From Candidatus Bathyarchaeota archaeon B23 (GTDB lineage: Archaea > Thermoproteota > Bathyarchaeia > TCS64 > B23): a stretch of 5,140 nt of DNA. The stretch is taken from positions 1 through 5,140 of the forward strand of contig LUCA01000061.1 of the NCBI GenBank assembly GCA_001593875.1, read 5' to 3'. The notes beneath the pieces were generated by a model, which saw only the letters and a list, made by a program, of their open reading frames with translations, had not been told where the DNA came from and did no database searches. Of the stretch, positions 1-5,140 are shown piece after piece; position 1 is the stretch's first letter; every line of letters begins with the position of its first letter. The translations under genes were made by a program, and so were the position numbers.

Positions 1-274
1 CTTCAAGGCCCTCAGCGACTCTCTGGGATGGCTGGCCAAGTACATCGGCTGCTCAGGCTGCGAGAGGGGGGGAGGCCCACCGGACTGCGCCATAAGGCTC
101 TGCGCCAAGGAGCGGGGATACGAGCTCTGCTCCCAGTGCTCAGACCTCGAGGGATGCACCAAATTCGACTGGTTCGGCGAATTCGGCGTGAGACTTAAGG
201 AGAGGCTGAGGAGGGGCAGGGGGAGGACGAAGAGGGAGTTGATCGAGGAGGCCCTACAGGTGCGGGAGAAGTAA
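1..274 (+). CDS. Cysteine-rich DUF3795-like protein, C-terminal part (5' end outside the window)
   Basis: This reading frame is open from base 2 to a TAA at 272-274 and gives the last 90 residues of a protein whose start lies upstream. The visible part has seven cysteines at fragment positions 17, 20, 29, 34, 43, 46 and 52. They are arranged as CSGC, then C-x4-C inside DCAIRLCAKERGYELC, then CSQC and a final C. The stretch resembling 'C-I-R-x-C-A-x-E-x-G-x-x-x-C-x-x-C' is typical, as I recall it, of DUF3795, a small family of unknown function thought to bind metal. A highly basic tail follows (residues 64-78, rich in Arg and Lys). No enzyme activity can be assigned. It points toward purE but is separated from it by 210 bases with a separate promoter, so it is probably not co-transcribed with purE. 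The family call is from motif memory. The coding call rests on the open frame, the dense cysteine pattern and AGG-rich codon use like its neighbours. Confidence 0.72.
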   Translation, partial: FKALSDSLGWLAKYIGCSGCERGGGPPDCAIRLCAKERGYELCSQCSDLEGCTKFDWFGEFGVRLKERLRRGRGRTKRELIEEALQVREK

Positions 275-337
275 CCCTCCTCCGACGATCTACGCCCTTT
301 TAACTCTCTCTAACCCACGGCCAGGGGGATCACAACG

Positions 338-403
338 CCCTTAGCGAGGATTTGGCCGGCTAGGCGGCCTAATCGGCTGCGGGTTCTCAGGAAGAGAGAC
401 CCC
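338..403. other. Imperfect hairpins in the gap upstream of purE
   Basis: The 210-base gap 275-484 has no convincing gene. It does hold inverted repeats. GATT (349-352) and GGCCG (354-358) pair with CGGCC (365-369) and AATC (371-374) around a T/T mismatch and a six-base loop. The pairing can extend outward with AGC 343-345/GCT 376-378 and CCC 338-340/GGG 381-383. A second hairpin pairs GGGTTCTC (381-388) with GAGACCCC (396-403), seven of eight positions, around a seven-base loop. The two share the GGG at 381-383, so they would be alternatives at their ends. This could be a small structured RNA, a remnant, or chance in GC-rich DNA. It does not fold as a tRNA and I see no C/D or H/ACA box set. 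A short pyrimidine tract with TTTT at 298-301 could end the upstream transcript, but this is weak. Confidence 0.25.
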
Positions 404-434
404 ATCAACCGGCGAGGGGCCATCGAGACCTTCC

Positions 435-456
435 AACCCTCCTCACGGGGAGGGTT
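435..456. promoter_or_regulatory. Perfect 8-bp inverted repeat next to the purE TATA box; candidate operator
   Basis: AACCCTCC (435-442) and GGAGGGTT (449-456) are exact reverse complements separated by six bases (TCACGG). The right arm covers the position expected for the BRE element, and its last two bases are the first two of the TATA box. A dimeric repressor bound here would block TBP/TFB access to purE. The same 10-mer AACCCTCCTC also occurs at 273-282 without the matching right arm. The operator role is inference from position and symmetry only. Confidence 0.4.
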
Positions 457-463
457 ATAAGTA
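455..463 (+). promoter_or_regulatory. purE promoter (TATA box)
   Basis: TTATAAGTA sits in otherwise GC-rich sequence, with the centre of TTATAA about 27 bases ahead of the purE ATG at 485. Archaeal transcription usually starts about 25-27 bases downstream of the box, which puts the start at or within a base or two of the ATG. The transcript would then be leaderless, and the purine-rich GAGGAG at 469-474 would lie outside the mRNA rather than act as a ribosome binding site. Confidence 0.65.
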
Positions 464-484
464 TCTGCGAGGAGATCAACGGAG

Positions 485-937
485 ATGCCCCGGGTCTCCA
501 TCATCATCGGAAGCGGATCCGATAGGGAGTTGGCTGAGAAGGCCTCAAGCATCCTCGACGAGCTGGGCGTGGAGCATGAGGTGGTGGTCTACTCAGCCCA
601 CAGGGACCCCGAGGGCCTGAGGCGTTACCTGCTGGAGGCGGAGGCGGAGGTCTTCATCGCCGTAGCCGGCCTCTCGGCAGCCCTCCCGGGCTTCATCGCC
701 GCCCACACCCTCAAGCCCGTCATAGGGGTGCCGAGGTCTGTGAAGCTCCTGGGCCTAGACGCCCTCCTATCGATGGTTCAGATGCCGACGGGGGTCCCGG
801 TCGCCGTCGTCGGCGTCGATGCGGCCAAGAACGCCGCCCTACTGGCGGCCGAGATCCTCGCCCTCGGGGACGAGGAGGTTAGGGGGAGGTTGAGGGCCTA
901 CCGGGAAGGGCTTAGAACCTCCTCTCGACGTATTTGA
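485..937 (+). CDS. purE: N5-carboxyaminoimidazole ribonucleotide mutase / AIR carboxylase, PurE
   Basis: The 150-residue product matches the compact single-domain PurE family, which moves the carboxyl group of N5-CAIR (class I) or CO2 (class II) onto AIR to give CAIR in de novo purine synthesis. Visible family motifs are GSGSD at 9-13 (phosphate/ribose loop), SAHR at 37-40 (its His39 is the conserved active-site histidine), GLSAALPG at 62-69, VQMPTGVPV at 98-106 and NAALLAAEIL at 116-125. The start is the ATG directly before the first beta strand (VSIIIGSGSD) and fits the TATA spacing. The oddity is the loop at 62-69: classical class I enzymes read GGAAHLPG there, while this protein has Ala66 in place of that histidine. 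No purK lies in the window. The 3' end overlaps convergent purQ by 26 bases, within the family-variable C-terminal tail. Identity as PurE is very secure. Whether it uses N5-CAIR or CO2 is open. Confidence 0.96.
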   Translation: MPRVSIIIGSGSDRELAEKASSILDELGVEHEVVVYSAHRDPEGLRRYLLEAEAEVFIAVAGLSAALPGFIAAHTLKPVIGVPRSVKLLGLDALLSMVQMPTGVPVAVVGVDAAKNAALLAAEILALGDEEVRGRLRAYREGLRTSSRRI

Positions 938-1730
938 CGATGGACTCCAGGATGAGGCGTCCATCGCCGTATCTCGGCGGCTCCTCACACCTCGTCCAGT
1001 CGGGGAGCTGCCATCCGAAGTAGGCCCTCTCAGGGTGGGGCATCAACCCCAGCACATTGCCCTCGGGGTTGCAGATGCCGGCGATGTCGTGGTATGCCCC
1101 ATTGGGGTTGTGGGGATACTCCCCCTCGGCGTAGGACCCGTCGGGCTTGGTATAGCGGAGCACCAGTTGATCGTTCTCGTAGAGCCTCCTCAGGTACTCC
1201 CTCTCCACCTCCCTCGGCAGGAGGAAGCGCCCCTCCCCGTGGGCCACGGGGATCCTCAGCAGGGCATCCCTGGGCAGGGAGGAGGTTAGGAGGCAGCCCC
1301 CCCGATTCACATGCCTCAGGTGAACCCATCTACACTGGTAGCCGCCGGTGGTGTTGTTCGCCAGGGCCACCTGGGGGTATCTGGCTTTGCCCTCGAAGCC
1401 CGGTAGGAAGCCCGCCTCCACGAGGAGCTGGAAGCCGTTGCAGATGCCGAGGACGGCCTTCCCCTGGTCGATGAAGTGCTCCAGGTCCCTGCCTATATGG
1501 TATTCACACTCCTTAGCCCAGATGGCCCCGCTCCTGACGTAGTCGCCGTAGCTGAAGCCCCCGGGGAAGACGAGGATGTCATACTCCTCCAGGTTTCTCT
1601 CCTTGAAGACCCGTTGGGTGTGGAGGACGTCGACCCCCACGCCTAGGTCCCTGAAGGCCCTCACCGTCTCCCCGTCGCAGTTGGTCCCCGGAGCCCTGAG
1701 GATGAGAACCCTGATCTCCCTCCGCCTCAT
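912..1730 (-). CDS. purQ: FGAM synthase glutaminase subunit, PurQ
   Basis: PurQ is the class I glutamine amidotransferase subunit of phosphoribosylformylglycinamidine (FGAM) synthase. It hydrolyses glutamine and passes ammonia to PurL. The 272-residue product shows PGTNCD at 15-20, FPGGFSYGDYVRSGA at 55-69, the nucleophile elbow GICNGFQ at 95-101 with catalytic Cys97, HGEGRF at 164-169, and MPHPER at 230-235 carrying His232 and Glu234 of the catalytic triad. All catalytic residues are intact. The length is greater than the roughly 225-230 residues of the Bacillus-type subunit. The extra sequence lies mainly around 173-215 and in the last 35 residues (GWQLPDW onward). The ATG at 1728-1730 begins three bases after the purL stop, so translation is probably coupled. 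I see no strong Shine-Dalgarno sequence, only a G-run in the purL tail. It is the last gene of the purSLQ operon, and its end overlaps purE tail to tail. Confidence 0.96.
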   Translation of the reverse strand: MRRREIRVLILRAPGTNCDGETVRAFRDLGVGVDVLHTQRVFKERNLEEYDILVFPGGFSYGDYVRSGAIWAKECEYHIGRDLEHFIDQGKAVLGICNGFQLLVEAGFLPGFEGKARYPQVALANNTTGGYQCRWVHLRHVNRGGCLLTSSLPRDALLRIPVAHGEGRFLLPREVEREYLRRLYENDQLVLRYTKPDGSYAEGEYPHNPNGAYHDIAGICNPEGNVLGLMPHPERAYFGWQLPDWTRCEEPPRYGDGRLILESIVKYVERRF

Positions 1731-1733
1731 GGC

Positions 1734-4100
1734 TCATGCCCCCAGGGGCGTCTTCCAGGCCTCCAAGAGCTCCCCTAAGGGGAGGTTTACGACGATCTCC
1801 CCCTCCCTCTGGATGACCAGGGGATCCCCCTCCATCACCCACCCCACCCTGGCGTGAGGTAAGTCGCCCATCAGCTCCTCGAACTCCCCCCCACGGCCTT
1901 TGGAGACCTCCACGAGGAGTCGGCCATTGGATTCGGAGAAGAGCAGCAGATCGAGGCGCAGCTCCCCCTCCCTCGGGACGGCGGCGGCATCCATCTCCAG
2001 GCCCAGCCCCCCGGTGAAGGCCATCTCCGCCGCCGCCACGGCCAGCCCCCCCTCGGAGAGGTCGTGGCAGGCCCTGACGAGGCCCCCATCCATCGCCTCG
2101 ATGAGCCTCCTATAGATCCCCATGGCCTCGCCGGGCTTCAGCTTCGGCACGGAGGCCCCTAGGAAGCCCATCAGCCGATAGTACTCCGAGCCCCCCAGCT
2201 CTGGCTTTGTGACGCCGACGATGTAGAGGGGGTCTCCAGCCCTCTTGAGGTCGAGGGTGACGACTCGCCTTATGTCGGGGACTATCCCCAGGGCCGTGAC
2301 GAGGAGGGTGGGCGTCACGGGGCCCAGGGGGGATTCGTTGTAGAGGCTGTCCTTCCCCGAGATGAAGGGCATCCCATAGGCCCTGGCGACGTCGTAGCAG
2401 GCTCGGCAGGCGTAGACGAGGGCTCCGAGGCGATCCTCCCGCTCCGGGTTTCCCCAGGTGAAGTTGTCCAGCAGAGCTATTCGTCGCCCCCCGACGGCGA
2501 CGTTGTTCCTCACCGCCTCGTCGATGGCTGAGGCCGCCATCCAGTAGGGGTCTATCCTCCCGTAGCGGGGCTTCAGGCCGCAGGAGACGGCGAGGCCCCT
2601 CCAGGAGTCCCTCAAGGGCTTCAGGACGGCGGCGTCGCTGGGGCCGGCATTCCAGCCGTGTAGAGGCTTGACGACGGTGCACCCCTTCACCTCGTGGTCG
2701 TAGGTCCTGATGACCTCCTCCCTGCTGGAAATGTTCGGCGAGGCCAGCAGCCTCTTCAGCATCTCCCCCAGGTCCCGGGGCATGGGGAAGCTCGGCTCCT
2801 CCAGGGCTGGAGGTCTCCAGGTGGTACGCCTCCTCACCCTAGGAGGCTTGAAGAGGGAATCCAGATCGATCTCGGCGACCCTTACGCCTTGATGGAAGAC
2901 CTCGACGACGCCTCCCTCCCTATATCGGCCTATGGGCGTCGCCTCCGTCTGCTCGCCGTGGAAGATCTCCAGAACCCCCTCTAGGTTCTGGGGCGGCACG
3001 GCCAGCAGCATCCTCTCCTGAGACTCCGAGATCCAGATCTCCCAGGGCGCCATCTTGGGGTATTTCAGGGGCACCCGGTCAAGCCAGACCTCGGCGCCCA
3101 GCCCGTATCTGCGAGCCGTCTCGCAGACGGCGCAGCTGAGGCCGCCGCCCCCTAGGTCTGTTATCCCGGATCCGAGGTGCTGCTCGGCCACGGCCCTGAT
3201 GGCCCTCTTCAGCTTCTCCTCCTCTATGGGGTTTGGTATCTGAACTGCGGGTCTGGAGACCACCTCAGACTCCTCCGTCAGCTCGGCGGAGGCGAAGGTG
3301 ACGCCGTGTATTCCGTCGAGGCCCGTCCGGCCGCCGACGAGGAGGATCCAGTCGCCGGGCTTCACGGCTCTGACGTACTCATCCTTACGCAGGATGCCGA
3401 CGCAGCCGGCGTAGACGACGACGTTCCCGATGTAGCCCTCCTCGAAGTAGATGGCGCCGTTGACGGTGGGTATCCCCATGTTGTTTCCGTAGGCCCCTAT
3501 GCCGGCGACGACGCCTCTGAAGAGGTAGGTGGGATGCTTCACCCCCTTAGGCAGCGCCTCGTAGGGGGTGTCGAGGGGGCCGAAGCAGAGGACGTCGGTG
3601 CAGGCGATGGGGTCGGCCCAGACGCCGAGGACGTCTCGGATGACGCCTCCGGTTCCCGTGGCGGCGCCGCCGAAGGGCTCGATGGCTGAGGGGTGGTTGT
3701 GGGTCTCGACCTTCACGGCGATGGCGTATTCCTCGTCGAACTCTATGATGCCGGCGTTGTCCTCGAAGACGCTGAGGCACCACCTTGGCTTCAACTCCTC
3801 CACCACCCGTCGGATATAGGTCTTCAGCAGCCCGTCGACGACGCCGTCGGGGGTCTCGATGACGCCCTTGAAGGTCTTGTGGTAGCAGTGCTCGCTCCAA
3901 GTCTGATCGTAGGTTTGGAGCTCCACATCCGTCGCCGGCCTGTTAGAGAGGGTGTAGTAATCCCTGATGGCCTCCATCTCCTCGGGGGTGAGGCCCAGCC
4001 CCAGGGCCTCGGCGACCTCCATCAACTCCCCCCTGGAGGCCCCCCTCAGCTCGATGAGGTAGTGCTCGAAGGGGTGGGGAGACCGCTTGATACGCCTCAT
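1734..4100 (-). CDS. purL: FGAM synthase synthetase subunit, PurL
   Basis: PurL converts FGAR, ATP and the ammonia delivered by PurQ into FGAM, the fourth step of de novo purine synthesis. The 788-residue product contains the duplicated AIR-synthase-like fold in order. It has an N-terminal helical/linker segment with the general-base motif TWSEHC at 67-72 (His71), the first ATP/phosphate-binding region ETHNHPSAIEPFGGAATG at 132-149 followed by GGVIRD at 151-156, DLGGGGLS at 315-322 and SESQERML at 358-365. The second repeat has SGKDS at 581-585, CHDLSEGGL at 678-686 and FSESNGR at 721-727. No frameshift or lost motif is visible. It is longer than the roughly 600-residue Thermotoga enzyme, but lacks both a fused PurS and a fused glutaminase domain. 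The start ATG (4098-4100) shares an ATGA with the purS stop, with GGGAG six bases before it as a likely ribosome binding site. Confidence 0.97.
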   Translation of the reverse strand: MRRIKRSPHPFEHYLIELRGASRGELMEVAEALGLGLTPEEMEAIRDYYTLSNRPATDVELQTYDQTWSEHCYHKTFKGVIETPDGVVDGLLKTYIRRVVEELKPRWCLSVFEDNAGIIEFDEEYAIAVKVETHNHPSAIEPFGGAATGTGGVIRDVLGVWADPIACTDVLCFGPLDTPYEALPKGVKHPTYLFRGVVAGIGAYGNNMGIPTVNGAIYFEEGYIGNVVVYAGCVGILRKDEYVRAVKPGDWILLVGGRTGLDGIHGVTFASAELTEESEVVSRPAVQIPNPIEEEKLKRAIRAVAEQHLGSGITDLGGGGLSCAVCETARRYGLGAEVWLDRVPLKYPKMAPWEIWISESQERMLLAVPPQNLEGVLEIFHGEQTEATPIGRYREGGVVEVFHQGVRVAEIDLDSLFKPPRVRRRTTWRPPALEEPSFPMPRDLGEMLKRLLASPNISSREEVIRTYDHEVKGCTVVKPLHGWNAGPSDAAVLKPLRDSWRGLAVSCGLKPRYGRIDPYWMAASAIDEAVRNNVAVGGRRIALLDNFTWGNPEREDRLGALVYACRACYDVARAYGMPFISGKDSLYNESPLGPVTPTLLVTALGIVPDIRRVVTLDLKRAGDPLYIVGVTKPELGGSEYYRLMGFLGASVPKLKPGEAMGIYRRLIEAMDGGLVRACHDLSEGGLAVAAAEMAFTGGLGLEMDAAAVPREGELRLDLLLFSESNGRLLVEVSKGRGGEFEELMGDLPHARVGWVMEGDPLVIQREGEIVVNLPLGELLEAWKTPLGA

Positions 4101-4354
4101 TCCATCTCCCTCAGCTCATAGGCGTAGTCATCCTTCGTCGGATTCGTCAGAAGCCTCCTACACATCTCCTCCACCAGCTCACCGGCCTCCCTTCGATCCT
4201 CAGCCTCGAAGACCACCTCATAGACCTTACTCACCCTCACCTCCTCAACCCCGTAGCCCAGACCCCTCAGAGCCCTAGCAGTCGTCTCCCCCTCCGGATC
4301 CGAGTAGCCCGACTTGAGGCTGACGTAGACCCTGGCGAGATATCGTGAAGGCAT
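4097..4354 (-). CDS. purS: FGAM synthase accessory subunit, PurS
   Basis: PurS is the small dimeric subunit that bridges PurL and PurQ in the three-part FGAM synthase of archaea and Gram-positive bacteria. The 85-residue product is normal for the family. It begins with a beta strand (ARVYVSLKSG, 7-16), followed by the signature DPEGETTARALRGLGY at 19-34, then VRVSKVYEV at 39-47, and the C-terminal LLTNPTKDDYAYEL near 68-81, matching the usual 'LLxNPxxEDY' ending. It is the first gene of the purS-purL-purQ operon. Its TGA overlaps the purL start by four bases (ATGA), favouring equal synthesis of the partners. The chosen ATG lies about 25 bases after a TATA box on the same strand, so the transcript is probably leaderless and no Shine-Dalgarno sequence is expected. 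Confidence 0.95.
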   Translation of the reverse strand: MPSRYLARVYVSLKSGYSDPEGETTARALRGLGYGVEEVRVSKVYEVVFEAEDRREAGELVEEMCRRLLTNPTKDDYAYELREME

Positions 4355-4375
4355 CAGGGATCCTACGCTATTCCT

Positions 4376-4382
4376 CTATAAA
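4376..4382 (-). promoter_or_regulatory. purSLQ operon promoter (TATA box)
   Basis: Read on the minus strand this is TTTATAG, centred about 25 bases before the A of the purS ATG at 4354. The predicted transcription start therefore falls on or next to the start codon, giving a leaderless mRNA. On the minus strand the motif AACCC lies immediately upstream of the box. The same AGGGTT/AACCCT hexamer abuts the purE TATA box. Confidence 0.6.
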
Positions 4383-4402
4383 GGGTTGACATCCTCATTC
4401 CT

Positions 4403-4418
4403 CGAAACGATTATAATC
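4403..4418 (+). promoter_or_regulatory. adk promoter (BRE-like CGAAACGA plus TATA box)
   Basis: TTATAAT at 4411-4417 is preceded by the purine-rich CGAAACGA at 4403-4410, a good match to the archaeal BRE preference for A and purines. The box centre is about 32 bases ahead of the adk ATG at 4446, so a leader of about six bases is expected. The core GATTATAATC (4409-4418) is a perfect 10-bp palindrome, so the box itself has no direction and the BRE would have to orient it toward adk. Confidence 0.65.
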
Positions 4419-4445
4419 CTCATCCATCACCACCAGTAGAGGCCT

Positions 4446-5117
4446 ATGGGGTTGAGGCTTCTCATCTTCGGCCCACCGGGCTCCGGGAAGGGGACGAGGG
4501 CGAGGCTCATCAGTCGCCTCTTGAAGATCCCCGTCATCACCACCGGCGACATGCTCCGAGGGGAGGTCTCCAGGGAGACCGAGGTGGGGTTGAGGGCGAA
4601 GGCCTACATGGAGAGGGGGGAACTCGTCCCCGACGAGTTGGTGATAGAGCTCGTCGAGGAGAGGTTGAGGAGGGAGGACTGCTCCGAGGGCTTCATCCTA
4701 GACGGCTTCCCCCGAACCCTCCGCCAGGCCGACGCCCTGGACCGCATACTGGGGGAGAGGGGCGTCACCCTGGATCTGGTGCTCAACATCGTCGTGGACC
4801 CCGAGGTGGTGGTGGAGAGGCTCTCGCTGAGGCGTTGGTGCCCCAGATGCGGGGCCATCTACAACCTGAAGTACGACCCGCCGAGGGTGGATGAGATCTG
4901 CGACGAGTGCGGCGCCCAGCTCATCCAGAGGAGCGACGACCGGGAGGAGGTGGTCAGGAGACGGCTGAGGGTCTACGAGGAGCAGACGAGGCCGATACTG
5001 GAGCGCTACATGGAGCGGAGCCTCGTCAGGGAGATGAGGGGAGACATACCCATAGAGGAGATACCTAGGGAGGTGGAGGAGGTTCTAGGCCCCTATCTCG
5101 GAAATCATTTAGATTGA
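4446..5117 (+). CDS. adk: Adenylate kinase, long zinc-lid form
   Basis: Adenylate kinase interconverts AMP + ATP and 2 ADP in the cytoplasm. The 223-residue product has the P-loop GPPGSGKGT at 9-17, the AMP-binding TTGDMLR at 32-38, and DGFPRT at 86-91. A long LID domain, about 129-165, carries a four-cysteine metal site: CPRC at 132-135 and CDEC at 152-155. The LID also has the usual YNLKYDPP strand at 139-146. The QRSDD segment (Arg162) and VRRRL (Arg173) supply the conserved arginines after it. This is the bacterial-style 'long' Adk with a structural zinc, not the short trimeric AdkA of many archaea. The ATG is placed directly before the first strand (LRLLIFGPPG) and fits the promoter spacing. 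It diverges from purS across 91 bases. No frame damage is seen. Identity is secure. Zinc as the bound metal is family inference. Confidence 0.96.
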   Translation: MGLRLLIFGPPGSGKGTRARLISRLLKIPVITTGDMLRGEVSRETEVGLRAKAYMERGELVPDELVIELVEERLRREDCSEGFILDGFPRTLRQADALDRILGERGVTLDLVLNIVVDPEVVVERLSLRRWCPRCGAIYNLKYDPPRVDEICDECGAQLIQRSDDREEVVRRRLRVYEEQTRPILERYMERSLVREMRGDIPIEEIPREVEEVLGPYLGNHLD

Positions 5118-5140
5118 GGGCCCACATATCATCGGTGGAA

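Noticed and set aside
381..410. tRNA T-arm-like GGGTTC...GACCCC
   Set aside because: There is no GTTCRA loop, no acceptor stem partner and no D or anticodon arm at the right spacing, so it is only a hairpin.
469..474. GAGGAG as a Shine-Dalgarno site for purE
   Set aside because: The TATA spacing puts the transcription start at the ATG, so this sequence would not be in the mRNA. It is also farther from the ATG than usual.
310..552. 80-codon minus-strand frame covering the purE 5' end
   Set aside because: Its N-terminal half lies antisense to the purE start and the GSGSD motif. Only the 37-codon part outside purE is discussed, and with low weight.
1094..1474. 126-codon plus-strand frame opposite purQ
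   Set aside because: It lies antisense to the PurQ catalytic region and its translation is Pro/Ser/Arg-rich without any recognisable motif.
2110..2682. 190-codon minus-strand frame inside purL
   Set aside because: It is a shifted reading of purL, dominated by Arg, Pro and Gly as expected from out-of-frame GC-rich DNA.
3177..3689. 170-codon plus-strand frame opposite purL
   Set aside because: It is antisense to the ATP-binding core of purL, which has intact family motifs. The product is low-complexity and has no promoter.
3547..3900. 117-codon minus-strand Arg-rich frame inside purL
   Set aside because: It is a frame shadow of the conserved ETHNHPSAIEPFGG region, with a repetitive arginine-rich translation.
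5118..5140. Possible terminator or next gene after adk
   Set aside because: Only 23 bases remain, with no T-tract, hairpin or start signal that can be supported.

Overview
The window is archaeal. All three intergenic promoters show a TATA box 25-33 bases ahead of the start codon, so transcripts should be leaderless or nearly so. The genes are GC-rich with AGG as the favoured arginine codon, a habit common in thermophilic archaea. The gene content (a short PurE, a separate PurS/PurL/PurQ FGAM synthase, and a zinc-lid adenylate kinase) fits a GC-rich uncultured archaeon, perhaps of the TACK group. That lineage is a guess from gene style, not from a marker gene.

Layout: bases 1-274 hold the C-terminal 90 residues of a cysteine-rich DUF3795-like protein on the plus strand. 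A 210-base gap (275-484) contains imperfect hairpins, a perfect 8-bp inverted repeat and the purE promoter. purE follows on the plus strand (485-937). The minus strand then carries a tight purS-purL-purQ operon (4354 down to 912) whose last gene runs 26 bases into the 3' end of the convergent purE. purS and adk (plus, 4446-5117) diverge from a 91-base spacer holding one TATA box for each. The last 23 bases contain nothing recognisable.

Function: PurS, PurL and PurQ form the three-part FGAM synthase, the fourth step of de novo purine synthesis (FGAR + glutamine + ATP to FGAM). PurE acts two steps later, in carboxylation of AIR to CAIR. Adenylate kinase works downstream, converting AMP + ATP to 2 ADP. 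Four of the five complete genes are therefore IMP-pathway genes, and the fifth handles the adenylate product of that pathway.

I see no mobile element, CRISPR array, tRNA or rRNA, and no clearly undescribed system. The points most worth a second look are the inverted repeat abutting the purE TATA box, the PurE active-site loop lacking the usual class I histidine, the purE/purQ tail overlap, and the compact divergent purS/adk control region.
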